Source: Thalassotalea nanhaiensis (GTDB lineage Bacteria; Pseudomonadota; Gammaproteobacteria; Enterobacterales; Alteromonadaceae). From it: DNA of 64,000 nucleotides. Both the position numbers and the translations under genes were made by a program. The notes under the pieces are model-generated. The model was not told the DNA's origin and did no database searches. It saw only the letters and a program-made list of their open reading frames with translations. Shown here piece by piece: positions 8,828 through 18,145 of this stretch (position 1 is its first letter; each line of letters begins with the position of its first letter). The stretch spans positions 2,418,001 to 2,482,000 of the forward strand of contig NZ_CP134146.1 in assembly GCF_031583575.1 (NCBI RefSeq). Direction: 5' to 3'.

Positions 8828-9949
8828 TTAAATATCAGTGATGGTTAACTTAGCAGGCACAAAATTCTTTAATTGAGCCAGTAAGTAGTTGTGACCTACG
8901 GCTTCACACGCTGATGCAAAACCTGGCTTTTGTGTGCCACCTTTAGCTAGCATTGCAGCTGTAGCGGCTTGGAATAAACCAGTCATAGTGTATGGTGTCG
9001 TTGACTGAAGAACAGCACGAAGACCGCCTGCGCTACCAATACCAACAGCCATATCAACTGAACGGTTTTCTAATGGGTTTTCACGAGGAGGCAGGAAGTA
9101 TTCAACACTTTCTACACGTGCATCAATGGCTGCTTGACGTTCTTCTTCCGTTGCAAGTGTTCTAACGTTTGCTTCGAAGTCTTTTTGCATTTCAATGGCC
9201 ATTTCCATCGTTGCACGATCAGCATTACCAGAGTATTGCTTACAGGTGTGAACTGTTGGGTGATCTTTGAAAACTGTTGGTAAGAAACCGCCACCCCATG
9301 GGTGAACAAGCTGAGTTGTGATCCAACCAGGTACGTTAACCTCATAACCACGCCCTGCTGGCCAGTTTACCATTTCGTTGTCTTTCAAGTATTGAGCATC
9401 ATGGCTGAATAAGCTAAAGATAGACTGAACAGATGCGTGTGTTGGTAAGAAGTTACCCGCAGTTGCCACTTCTAAGTTATCAATCGTTGGATCTTGATCC
9501 ATAATTGTACGAGCACAGATTTCTGCAGGAACGTACATATAAGCAGTATATGGACACATTGATATGCCCTTTTCTTTAAACGCTTGTGAGTATTTCTCAA
9601 TCATCTTATTTGCATAAGCTGGTTCACCGGTAGTGTCAATGTAATGACAACCAGTATTAAGCGCTGCTCGAACAACTGGCTCACCGTAACGCTCAAATGG
9701 GCCTACAACGTTACATACAACCTTGCGACCTTCTAATAACTCAGTTAATGATTCTTCAGTGTTATCAACTTGAACTACATCATAGTCGGCAGTTTCAATA
9801 CCAGGTACGCTTTTCATTACTTCTTCAAGTTTTGCAGCGTTACGACCTGCTGCTGTAAATGGGATTTTGTAATGACGTAAAAATTCACATACTAAACGAC
9901 CTGTGTAACCACTTGCGCCGTATACTACTACTGGTTTCTTTGAACTCAT
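8828..9949 (-). CDS. Saccharopine dehydrogenase-like NAD(P)-binding oxidoreductase
   Basis: A 373-residue protein with an N-terminal Rossmann domain (VVVYGASGYTGRLVCEFL) of the saccharopine dehydrogenase / trans-acting enoyl reductase superfamily, followed by VGPFERYGEPVV and a large C-terminal domain. The start at 9949 is chosen because CAGGAG lies 5 bases upstream; an in-frame start at 9979 would add 10 poorly conserved residues. It is in line with the ligase and thiolase genes, but a terminator lies between, so it may be a separate transcript. It probably reduces or oxidises a pathway intermediate. The true reaction is unknown, and saccharopine metabolism is unlikely given the context. Confidence 0.75.
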   Translation of the reverse strand: MSSKKPVVVYGASGYTGRLVCEFLRHYKIPFTAAGRNAAKLEEVMKSVPGIETADYDVVQVDNTEESLTELLEGRKVVCNVVGPFERYGEPVVRAALNTGCHYIDTTGEPAYANKMIEKYSQAFKEKGISMCPYTAYMYVPAEICARTIMDQDPTIDNLEVATAGNFLPTHASVQSIFSLFSHDAQYLKDNEMVNWPAGRGYEVNVPGWITTQLVHPWGGGFLPTVFKDHPTVHTCKQYSGNADRATMEMAIEMQKDFEANVRTLATEEERQAAIDARVESVEYFLPPRENPLENRSVDMAVGIGSAGGLRAVLQSTTPYTMTGLFQAATAAMLAKGGTQKPGFASACEAVGHNYLLAQLKNFVPAKLTITDI

Positions 9950-10200
9950 GTTCACTCCTGTTGTGCTTGTGACAAGCATTTATGTTTATGAACAAAACTG
10001 CTGTTATTTTAATTTTGTGGCAGCTTTATTAAATATTTAATCGCTAGCCATAATCCCAAACTATGTAAAATTTAACTGGTCATTAAAATCGAAAGTAAAG
10101 TCAAAATTTAGAAATAAACTAAATCTTCATCATATAGCTGTAACTTGCTTACAAATTTTTCAGAAATAGAGAAGCTAAATTCAAGTTTTACCAACAAACG

Positions 10201-10229
10201 TTTTCACTTACTTTAAATACAGGTATAAT
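10201..10229 (+). promoter_or_regulatory. Candidate sigma-70 promoter of AraC gene
   Basis: TTTTCA (10201-10206), a 17-base spacer and TATAAT (10224-10229), about 50 bases before the ATG at 10278. The rest of the 328-bp gap from 9950 is AT-rich with no other clear element. Confidence 0.5.
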
Positions 10230-10277
10230 TTTTAACTCCTTTATGTATTAGCAATGAAACATTATCTAGAGATCTGA

Positions 10278-11297
10278 ATGAATAACGACTCTCCCAGCAG
10301 TTACTATGGAAACATCAGCGCCATTACCCAAGCACTAAGAGCGAATGGTGTAGATGTAGATTCGTTGTATGAGCAATCTGGAATTAATATTGCTGATTAT
10401 AAAGATGGTTCAAAACGTATCCCAAATAAGTTAATTGAGCGTTTTGTTGAATTAGCGATCATCGAAACAAGCCCTACGTTAAGCTTTGATAGTGTTAATC
10501 AACTTAGCCCTGCTAGCTATCATGCCCTTGGTGTTGGATTACTTTATAGTGAAAATTTGCGTTCGTTCTGTAAACGCTACGAGCGCTACTTTACGCTTAT
10601 CTCTACCATGCTAAAAATTCGCTATGTAGAAACTGAGCACGAAGCAAAGCTTGAATCAGTAGAAAATGCCGACATTTGTCCTTTGGTTACTAATTTTGAT
10701 TCTGACTGTTTTGTTGCCAGTACGCTGAAGTTTTTACGTATGACTATAGGGCCTCAATACTTCCCTAAGAAAGTCTCGTTAATTTGGACTCCTCCTGTTG
10801 AAATTCAACAACAATACTTTGATTTATTCGGACCGAACATCGAGTTTTCTGCAGATAAAACTGAGATTTATTTTGACGTAAATGATTTAGATGAAGAGCT
10901 GTTTAGCGCAAATATTGAATTAGCGAGAGAAAGCGATAAAACCGTTACTAACTTCTTAGAAAAAACCGCAACGATAGACATTGAGTCAAGGGTATACGCT
11001 AAAATAATTGAGTTTTTGCCGTCAGGTGATTGCTCTAGAGAACGCGTAGCTGAGTCTTTAAAAATGTCTCCGGGAACATTACATAAAAAGCTCAAAGCGA
11101 TTAACACCAGTTATAAAGAGCTGTTAGATACGATTTGTAAAGAGCTTGCCGAGCAATACATTGGTACTGATGGCCTAACTATTGGTGAGGCTGCCTATCT
11201 GCTAGGAGTGTCAGATTGCAGTAACTTTTCTCGTTCATTTAAACGTTGGGTGGGTATGTCACCAAGTGAATATCGAGAATCTAAAGTTAACGATTAA
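10278..11297 (+). CDS. AraC-family transcriptional regulator (Arabinose_bd type)
   Basis: A 339-residue cytoplasmic regulator with an N-terminal Arabinose_bd-like ligand domain (LSPASYHALGVGLLYSENLRSF) and a C-terminal double helix-turn-helix ending in the AraC signature SDCSNFSRSFKRWVGMSPSEYR. It is closely related to the gene at 57809-58828 over its full length. It is divergent from the saccharopine-dehydrogenase-like gene and the ligase/thiolase pair, so it probably regulates them (inference). It converges on the sarcosine oxidase operon and shares its terminator. Confidence 0.88.
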   Translation: MNNDSPSSYYGNISAITQALRANGVDVDSLYEQSGINIADYKDGSKRIPNKLIERFVELAIIETSPTLSFDSVNQLSPASYHALGVGLLYSENLRSFCKRYERYFTLISTMLKIRYVETEHEAKLESVENADICPLVTNFDSDCFVASTLKFLRMTIGPQYFPKKVSLIWTPPVEIQQQYFDLFGPNIEFSADKTEIYFDVNDLDEELFSANIELARESDKTVTNFLEKTATIDIESRVYAKIIEFLPSGDCSRERVAESLKMSPGTLHKKLKAINTSYKELLDTICKELAEQYIGTDGLTIGEAAYLLGVSDCSNFSRSFKRWVGMSPSEYRESKVND

Positions 11298-11354
11298 GTA
11301 CTCGATTGTATGTAATCGAAGTAGCTTGCATGACTTACTTGCATTGTTAAAACA

Positions 11355-11380
11355 ATAAAGCCCTCAACTGAGGGCTTTAT
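11355..11380. terminator. Bidirectional terminator between AraC gene and soxG
   Basis: A 12-bp perfect stem (11355-11366 with 11369-11380) flanked by A-rich and T-rich sequence, lying between two convergent genes. Confidence 0.85.
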
Positions 11381-11391
11381 ATTATTAGTGT

Positions 11392-11976
11392 TTAGTTAAA
11401 TTCTAGTGACGCATCTATTAACCAATCCCAAAGGTAGCGAGCTAAACCTCGATCAACGTAAATATTATATTTACCCTGACTGATATGATCTAAAATCACT
11501 GGGATTTCAGCAAATTTGGTTACCGTACAACTGTTGACGGCAAATTTACTGTGCATGTCTAACGAACAACCTTTTGACATTAACTCAACCACTTCATTAC
11601 CCGATACAGTAAAGCCAACACGCGAGTCAGTATTTAATGTAGTTAAAGAAATAAAGTCTTGTTGTAAGGTAATTAACTGCTCTAATACCATCAATTCTTG
11701 CTCAATTGGCATGCTTATCAACCATTCATTTGGGTTTAACCACATAAGTCGGTAAGTACCATTTGCTGTTGCAGTACAGGCTTTAGTCGGTAATGCAACA
11801 CCAAGTAAAGCTTCAACTGCTTGATGAAAAGCGGTATCACTGCCCGGACCTTGCAAGCGCACCAGACCTGTTGCGCACACTTCTTCAAAGTTTATATTGG
11901 TATTTTGCCATTTAGCTTCACCAACTTGTTGATGAAGTTCAGCAAGGGTTGAAGTTACAAATAATTTATTCGACAT
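11392..11976 (-). CDS. soxG: Sarcosine oxidase subunit gamma
   Basis: A 194-residue protein related to the gamma subunit of heterotetrameric sarcosine oxidase, which has a GcvT-like fold. The segments LQGPGSDTAFHQAVEALLG, LMWLNPNEWLI and LSKGCSLDMH-like stretches are family-typical. The start at 11976 is favoured because AAAGGAG lies 8 bases before it. It overlaps the soxA stop by 11 bases, implying translational coupling. It is the last gene of the purU-soxBDAG operon, before a strong terminator. Confidence 0.9.
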   Translation of the reverse strand: MSNKLFVTSTLAELHQQVGEAKWQNTNINFEEVCATGLVRLQGPGSDTAFHQAVEALLGVALPTKACTATANGTYRLMWLNPNEWLISMPIEQELMVLEQLITLQQDFISLTTLNTDSRVGFTVSGNEVVELMSKGCSLDMHSKFAVNSCTVTKFAEIPVILDHISQGKYNIYVDRGLARYLWDWLIDASLEFN

Positions 11977-14971
11977 TAATACGGTCTCCTTTCGGGTCGT
12001 AGTGTGCAGCTTTAGTGATTGTACATGGGATAACTTCGCCACGGTGGAATGCATATACAGTGTCACCGATACGTTTGCTTCCACCTTTCACTAAACCAAT
12101 AGCAACAGATGCATTTAGTGTTGGACTCATCACAGTTGAAGTAACAAAACCTTGGCTTGGCATTGGCGCTTTAAATACCGACTCGTTAATGATGTGGGCG
12201 CCTAAAGGCAACTCTTGTGTAGGATCTACAGCCTTAAAACCAACAAACTGATGACGGTTTTCAGCTTGATCAGCTGGACGAGCCAGTGACCTCTTGCCGA
12301 TAAAGTCGTCTTGCTTTTTCGAAATAGGCACAGCCCAACCAAAATCCAGCGGCGTACTTGTACCTAAAGTATCTAGGCCAATCACTAAGTGACCTTTTTC
12401 AATACGCATCCAGTTTAAAGCTTCAGTACCAAATGGTGTGATATCAAACTCTTTACCTGCTGCCATACAAAGCTCAGATAAGGCTGTGGCATAACGACTA
12501 GGGATATTAATTTCAAACGATAATTCACCGGTAAAACTTGCCCGTAAAACACGCACTGGTACGCCATCAATTTGGCCTAGCTTCATCTCCATATGAGCAA
12601 AAGCATCTTTGCTCACATCGATACCTGTCCCCAGTTTCTCCATCACCTTACGTGCATTAGGACCTGATAATTTGATGTCTGCCCATTGGGTAGAAACGTT
12701 TGCAACCAGCACTTTATAATGAGGCCATTCGGCTTGCCACTCTTCTAGCATTAATGCCACAGAAGCAGCACCTGCTGACGTAGTATTTAACAAGAAGTGA
12801 TCATCAGCTAAACGTACTACAATACCATCATCGATAAGTGAACCACGTTCGCTACACATTAAGCCGTAACGCGCTTTACCTACTTTAACTGTGCCAATGT
12901 TATTCACATATATGCGGTTTAAGAATTCAGCGGCATCTGGGCCTTTCACTTCAATTTTACCTAGTGAGGAATAATCTAAAACACCAACAGAAGTACGTAC
13001 AGCATGGATTTCACGAATTACTGCTTGCTCTTTGGACTCCCCTGCTTTTGGGTAGTAATCGGCACGTTGCCAGCCGTAATCAATAAAAACAGCACCATGA
13101 TCTTGATGGAATTTTTTCGCCGCGACTTGTAAGCGTGGACGATATTGCTCACCAATATCTCGACCGGCTATTGCACCAATAGTAATTGGCGCATAAGGAG
13201 GACGAAACTTTGTTGTACCTACTTGTGGAATAGGACGATTAGATAACTCAGCCATTACTGCTAACGCATTAACGTTAGAAGTTTTACCCTGATCAACACT
13301 CATACCGTTAGTGGTATAACGTTTAACGTGCTCAACAGACAACATGTTTTCACGTTGTGCCAGTTCAATATCGGCAACTTTTACATCGTATTGGAAATCC
13401 AACCACTGTTTATCTGATGGTGCATTTTTGGTATACCAGTATGCTTGCGTACCAATGGTAGCTTCATCGGCACAATCATTTGTGGTATTTAAAGTAACGT
13501 CTTTACCCGTAACTTTACTAACAGCGTCGCTACCTGCAGCATAACCCGACTCTAGCGACGATTTTAATGAAAAATGACCATCAGCAGAGCCAGTGACTTT
13601 AACTGCTTGTGTACAATTACCACGAGGTACTAAACAGGCTTTTTCATCTACGTAATCTAATGAACCGCCAGCTTGTGAATACAAATGTATGGTTGGTGTC
13701 CAACCACCTGACATTGCTAATAAGTCACAACTTATTTTGGTGTCAGTGTTTCGCAATGAACCATTGTCATGTTTGGCAATAGATACTGCTTTTAGACCTT
13801 TACGACCATGTACTTTGGCAATGGTATAACCGTGATAAATTGTAATACCTTTATCTGTGGCTTGTTGTTGCCAGTAGCCATTAGCATTGGCACGAGTATC
13901 AACAATAGCGACAACTTCGCCGCCAATACCATGAAAATCTAATGCTGATTGATAGGCACTGTCGTTATTAGTAACAAACACTGCTTTATTACCAGCAGAT
14001 ACACCGTAACGATTTATATAAGTTCGCACTCCACTAGCAAGCATAATCCCTGGGGCATCATTATTTGCAAACGCTAAAGGACGTTCAATAGCACCGGTGG
14101 CAAGTACTACTCGTTTAGCGCGAATTTTCCAAAAACGTTCACGAGGTAAATCTTTATTTACATCACTATTTTTGGTTTTCGGCCCTAAATGGTTGGTAAC
14201 ACGCTCTACTGCAACTAAAAAGTTTTGATCGTAATAACCACTCACCATTGTGCGCTTTAATAATGTAACGTTATCTAGAGCTGCAAGCTCCTTGATCGCT
14301 TGTTCAACCCACTGCATTGCCGGCTTGCCATCAATTAATTCTGATGACGCTAATAAAGAGCCACCAAATTCAACGTCGTTATCTACCAGCATAACTTGTA
14401 ACCCTTGACGGGCTGCGGTTAATGCTGAAGCAATACCTGATGGACCTGCACCAACGACCAATACATCGGTATGACGGTGGCGCTTATGATAAGTATCAGG
14501 ATCGCGTTCAGTTGGACATTTGCCAAGGCCAGCAATATTACGCACTAAACCTTCATACCAACTCCAGTTTGGCCACATCATAGTTTTATAATAAAACGAT
14601 GCAGGAAAGAAGCGATGGAAATAGCCTAAAACGCCAAACACATCATTGTTAACGTTTGGCCAAGAGTTTTGCCCTTTCGCGTCTAATCCATCATATAAAG
14701 GCACTAAGGTTGCTCGTGCACTAGGTTCTGAATAAGCAGAATCAGGCTCTAATTGCACTAACGCATTAGGCTCTTCAATACCAGCAGCCATTAAACCTCG
14801 AGGACGATGTAATTTAAAACTACGACCAACAATTTTAATATCATTAGCAAGCATTGCTGAGGCTAATGTGTCGCCTTGAAAGCCTTCAAATTTTTTACCA
14901 TCAAAACTAAACGTGAGTGGCTTAGTTGTATCTACACGATGCAGATTGCCTAAGCGGTTTGCAAAAGACAT
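11966..14971 (-). CDS. soxA: Sarcosine oxidase subunit alpha
   Basis: A 1001-residue subunit with the family's usual length and order: an N-terminal 2Fe-2S-ferredoxin-like domain (about 20-100, with RGLMAAGIEEPNALVQL), a nucleotide-binding domain (VLVVGAGPSGIASALTA and VLATGAIERPLAFANND), and a C-terminal GcvT-type domain (about 600-1000) that binds tetrahydrofolate. The tetramer converts sarcosine, THF and O2 to glycine, 5,10-methylene-THF and H2O2 in the cytoplasm. Its ATG overlaps the soxD stop by one base (TAATG) and its end overlaps soxG. The gene is intact. Confidence 0.96.
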   Translation of the reverse strand: MSFANRLGNLHRVDTTKPLTFSFDGKKFEGFQGDTLASAMLANDIKIVGRSFKLHRPRGLMAAGIEEPNALVQLEPDSAYSEPSARATLVPLYDGLDAKGQNSWPNVNNDVFGVLGYFHRFFPASFYYKTMMWPNWSWYEGLVRNIAGLGKCPTERDPDTYHKRHRHTDVLVVGAGPSGIASALTAARQGLQVMLVDNDVEFGGSLLASSELIDGKPAMQWVEQAIKELAALDNVTLLKRTMVSGYYDQNFLVAVERVTNHLGPKTKNSDVNKDLPRERFWKIRAKRVVLATGAIERPLAFANNDAPGIMLASGVRTYINRYGVSAGNKAVFVTNNDSAYQSALDFHGIGGEVVAIVDTRANANGYWQQQATDKGITIYHGYTIAKVHGRKGLKAVSIAKHDNGSLRNTDTKISCDLLAMSGGWTPTIHLYSQAGGSLDYVDEKACLVPRGNCTQAVKVTGSADGHFSLKSSLESGYAAGSDAVSKVTGKDVTLNTTNDCADEATIGTQAYWYTKNAPSDKQWLDFQYDVKVADIELAQRENMLSVEHVKRYTTNGMSVDQGKTSNVNALAVMAELSNRPIPQVGTTKFRPPYAPITIGAIAGRDIGEQYRPRLQVAAKKFHQDHGAVFIDYGWQRADYYPKAGESKEQAVIREIHAVRTSVGVLDYSSLGKIEVKGPDAAEFLNRIYVNNIGTVKVGKARYGLMCSERGSLIDDGIVVRLADDHFLLNTTSAGAASVALMLEEWQAEWPHYKVLVANVSTQWADIKLSGPNARKVMEKLGTGIDVSKDAFAHMEMKLGQIDGVPVRVLRASFTGELSFEINIPSRYATALSELCMAAGKEFDITPFGTEALNWMRIEKGHLVIGLDTLGTSTPLDFGWAVPISKKQDDFIGKRSLARPADQAENRHQFVGFKAVDPTQELPLGAHIINESVFKAPMPSQGFVTSTVMSPTLNASVAIGLVKGGSKRIGDTVYAFHRGEVIPCTITKAAHYDPKGDRINVE

Positions 14972-15258
14972 TATTTAGCCTCCTGATCTGAACTGGCAGT
15001 GCTACTTTCATCAGCAACTGCAGTAACTTCATGGGTGATGGTGTTTCTATCAATGGTGAACCATTGACGACAACCATAGGTATGGCGCCACAACTCACGT
15101 TGCAGTCCCATAGTATTTTTACGAACGAACAAATAGTCGCTCCACTCTTCATCTGTTACGTTTTCAGGTTGTTCAGGACGAACAATGCCGGCCTGACCAC
15201 CGCAGGTGAATTCATCTTCATCACGATCGCCACAAATTGGGCAAGGAACTATCATCAT
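14971..15258 (-). CDS. soxD: Sarcosine oxidase subunit delta
   Basis: A 95-residue small subunit with the delta-family zinc site: CPIC at residues 6-9 and a distal H-x3-C (HTYGC) near 59-63. The segments EFTCGG, WSDYLFVRKN and LQRELWRHTYGCRQWF are characteristic. The acidic/serine C-terminal tail is a little longer than usual. It sits between soxB and soxA as in other soxBDAG operons and overlaps soxA by one base. Confidence 0.95.
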   Translation of the reverse strand: MMIVPCPICGDRDEDEFTCGGQAGIVRPEQPENVTDEEWSDYLFVRKNTMGLQRELWRHTYGCRQWFTIDRNTITHEVTAVADESSTASSDQEAK

Positions 15259-15326
15259 AATTATCTTCTCCTCTTGGAGTTTAAATTCTTTTCTAACAAT
15301 TAAGCTTTAAAACTTAGTAATAAGCT

Positions 15327-15433
15327 CTTTGTTGGTGGGTAAAGGTGGTTTAGGCAAGGCACTTGAAGCGACGTTTAGTACACTAAACGAGCGCCAAGTA
15401 ACGCAGCATAAATCGCTTTTAACCCCAACAAAG
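15327..15433. repeat. Long imperfect palindromic intergenic element inside the sox operon
   Basis: About 107 bp between soxB and soxD form a nested imperfect inverted repeat. The outer arms ctttgttgg (15327-15335) and ccaacaaag (15425-15433) pair perfectly, and the centre (about 15362-15398) carries a second dyad, cttg...gtttag / ctaaac...caag. The right arm touches the soxB stop. It looks like a palindromic interspersed element or mRNA-processing hairpin, not a terminator, as no T run follows. Confidence 0.55.
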
Positions 15434-16690
15434 TTAATGAGGGATGCCGGCAGCGGCTGCCTCATCTATCATCTCGCCTCTGGCAAAACGACCTAAATCG
15501 AATTTCTCAACTAAGTGATGAGGTTTATTGTTTGCTACCGTATACGCAAGTGTTTCACCACCAGCAGGAATGCCTTTAAAGCCACCTGTGCCCCAACCTG
15601 TACTGATGTACATGTCTTTTACTGGCGTTAAACCTATTATTGGGGTTGAATCAGGAGAAATATCTACAATACCGGCCCATTGACGCATTAACTTTAAGCG
15701 ACTAAATAATGGGAAAATTTCACACATTGCTGCCAACGTATGCTCTGTAGGATTAATGTTACCGCGCTGACCAAATGACGGATAAAAGTCTGCAGTACCG
15801 CCGACTAAAATTTCACCTCGATCAGATTGTGATACATAACAATGCACAGGACCTGAGCCTACACAACCGTGCATAACCGGTTTAATAGGCTCTGACACCA
15901 TAGCTTGTAGGGTTTGTGATTTAATTGGTAAATCAAAACCAGCCATATCAGCAATGGTACTTGAAAGGCCTGCAACACAAGACACAACCTTGTCAGCTTT
16001 GATCACACCAAACTTGGCTGTTTCAACGCCAATGGCTTTGTTATTACTGTCGGTTAATATATTTGTTATCGGACAATCTTGAATAATATCAACGCCCATA
16101 TCTGAAGCGCGACGTGCATATCCCCAGGCAACGGCATCATGACGAGCTACACCGCCACGTTTTTGTACAAAACCACCTTGAATTGGGTAACGGCCATTAG
16201 GGTTTAAATCAATAACTGGCTCACGCTCTTTTACTTGCTCTGGTGTGAGCATTTCTGAGTCCACACCTTGTAGTAATAATGAATTTGCCGCACGTTCAAT
16301 TAACTGCATTTCAACTGCAGAATGACCAAGCAGCATCACGCCACCTTGGCTTAACATAACGTTATAATTAAGTTCATTACCAAGTTGTTCATACAGTTTT
16401 AGTGAATGGTCATAAAAATTACTACTTTCTTCATAGAAGTAGTTTGAACGAACCATAGAGGTATTACGGCCAGTATTACCGCCGCCTAACCAACCTTTAT
16501 CGATAACGGCAACGTTAGTGATACCGTGATTTTTAGCTAAATAATACGCTGTTGCTAAGCCTTGACCACCAGCACCTACAATGACTACATCGTAGGACTT
16601 TTTCGGCTCAGGCGATCGCCATAATGGCTTCCAGTTTTTATGACCGGCAAGCGCATGTTTGGCCAAATTAGTAAATGAATACTTTTCCAT
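15434..16690 (-). CDS. soxB: Sarcosine oxidase subunit beta
   Basis: A 418-residue DAO-family flavoprotein subunit that holds FAD and the covalent FMN and oxidises sarcosine. The FAD Rossmann motif VVIVGAGGQGLATAYYLA lies at residues 35-52. H184 in GGVARHDAVAWGYAR matches the covalent FMN-linked histidine of this family, and GTGGFKGIPAGG lies near the C terminus. It is preceded by purU (178-bp gap) and followed by soxD after an unusual palindromic spacer. Confidence 0.95.
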   Translation of the reverse strand: MEKYSFTNLAKHALAGHKNWKPLWRSPEPKKSYDVVIVGAGGQGLATAYYLAKNHGITNVAVIDKGWLGGGNTGRNTSMVRSNYFYEESSNFYDHSLKLYEQLGNELNYNVMLSQGGVMLLGHSAVEMQLIERAANSLLLQGVDSEMLTPEQVKEREPVIDLNPNGRYPIQGGFVQKRGGVARHDAVAWGYARRASDMGVDIIQDCPITNILTDSNNKAIGVETAKFGVIKADKVVSCVAGLSSTIADMAGFDLPIKSQTLQAMVSEPIKPVMHGCVGSGPVHCYVSQSDRGEILVGGTADFYPSFGQRGNINPTEHTLAAMCEIFPLFSRLKLMRQWAGIVDISPDSTPIIGLTPVKDMYISTGWGTGGFKGIPAGGETLAYTVANNKPHHLVEKFDLGRFARGEMIDEAAAAGIPH

Positions 16691-16868
16691 ATTTTGTTCC
16701 TTAAGAACGAGACAAGTAACTTATTTACTCATCTATTAAATTTATGTTTCGCTAAATAGTTAGTTGTTAGGCAAAGCTGTTGATAAATTATCTTATGAGT
16801 TTATATTCCATAAATGATTAAGATAATTTTGAAAACAATGCAGCATAAAAACTAAATATGACGCGAAA

Positions 16869-17738
16869 TTATAGGATAATGGTTCTTTCGCCGTTAAGTA
16901 TGATACGGTCTTCAACATGTAAACGAACCGCACGAGCTAGGGCTGTAGCCTCTGAGTCATGGCCAATTTCAATCATGTCTTGCACTGACGTTGCGTGATC
17001 GACATGCTTAACTTCTTGCACAATAATTGGACCTTCATCCAGATCAGCAGTTACGTAATGCGCTGTGGCACCGATTAATTTAACGCCACGATCATAGGCT
17101 TGTTGATACGGCTTAGCGCCTTTAAAACCCGGTAAGAACGAGTGATGAATATTGATCGCTTTGCCGTCAAGTTTTGTACATAAGTCATCAGATAAAATTT
17201 GCATGTAACGGGCAAGTACTAATAAATCGACACTTTCTTTTTCCATCAATTCAAGAATTTGTGTTTCTTGTTGTGGCTTGGTTTCTTTAGTAATTGGGAA
17301 GTGATAAAAAGGTAACCCGTAAAATTCAACAAAGTCTTTACAATCTGGGTGATTAGAAAATACACCAACAATGTCTATTGGTAAAACACCACCTTTCCAC
17401 TTGGTTAATAATACGTTTAAACAATGGTCGTACTTACTTACAGCTAATAATACTTTTGGACGGTAGTCTGCGCTGCGCAGTTTATATTCCATGTTTAACT
17501 CTTGCGCTAAAGCATCAAATTTAATTTTGAACGTTTCAATACCTTCAGTCATTTCACGATCGTCAAACTCTATACGAGAGTTGTAAATGCACGTTTCAGG
17601 ATCGCCAAAATGAGTAACCTTAGTTACATAAGCACCATTTTCAAATAATGCTGTTGAGAATTGGGCCATCAAACCTAATCGGTCTGGGCATTTAAGAGTA
17701 AGAATGTACTTGTTATATTCTGCAGCTTGAGCCGACAT
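16869..17738 (-). CDS. purU: Formyltetrahydrofolate deformylase
   Basis: A 289-residue enzyme that hydrolyses 10-formyl-THF to formate and THF. The N-terminal ACT domain occupies about residues 10-90 (CPDRLGLMAQFSTALFENGA). The C-terminal formyltransferase fold carries the catalytic set N196/H198 (INIHHSFLPGF) and D234 (ADLDEGPI). The start at 17738 is favoured by GGAG six bases upstream; the ATG at 17750 is the alternative. As first gene of the sox cluster it would return THF needed by sarcosine oxidase, an arrangement known from glycine-betaine catabolic loci. Confidence 0.93.
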   Translation of the reverse strand: MSAQAAEYNKYILTLKCPDRLGLMAQFSTALFENGAYVTKVTHFGDPETCIYNSRIEFDDREMTEGIETFKIKFDALAQELNMEYKLRSADYRPKVLLAVSKYDHCLNVLLTKWKGGVLPIDIVGVFSNHPDCKDFVEFYGLPFYHFPITKETKPQQETQILELMEKESVDLLVLARYMQILSDDLCTKLDGKAINIHHSFLPGFKGAKPYQQAYDRGVKLIGATAHYVTADLDEGPIIVQEVKHVDHATSVQDMIEIGHDSEATALARAVRLHVEDRIILNGERTIIL

Positions 17739-18145
17739 AGTTAACTCCATTAATTAATTTGTGTATGAACAAGGTTTATATTGGTAGCTGAATCATCGCA
17801 AAGTCCATACGCAATTACTTGTCATAAACAAAGTTAACTCCGTCAAAAAGAGTCCCTCCCTTTCTTTAAGGTGCTATCAAAACTAATACCTGACTAACAA
17901 TAGAGGGATTAACACGTAAACTTCCTAAAATAATAAGTAGATATTCGCCAAACTGTATTATTTATTAAGCATACTCTTAATAATATTTTTGAAATTGGTG
18001 TTTTGAACTGGCAAACCTATATTATAGGTGCGTTTTTGACTGAAATTTTAGTCATGATGACATGTTATTAACTTGAGCCACCGCTAACATCAAAGTAGAT
18101 AAAGATTAACAAAACCAAAACAAATAAAGGTTTAGGAAATAGATA
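17739..18145. other. Divergent intergenic region purU / acyl-CoA ligase
   Basis: A 407-bp AT-rich gap between divergent genes, expected to hold both promoters. A near-palindrome gactgaaattttagtc (about 18039-18054) is visible. No small gene or strong promoter could be supported. Confidence 0.4.

Noticed and set aside
11976-12084. N-terminal extension of soxG by 36 residues
   Set aside because: The extension lies wholly inside soxA in another frame, while a strong ribosome site precedes the ATG at 11976.
15259-15433. Possible riboswitch or small RNA between soxB and soxD
   Set aside because: Fold is a nested palindrome without recognisable riboswitch core; better explained as a repeat element.
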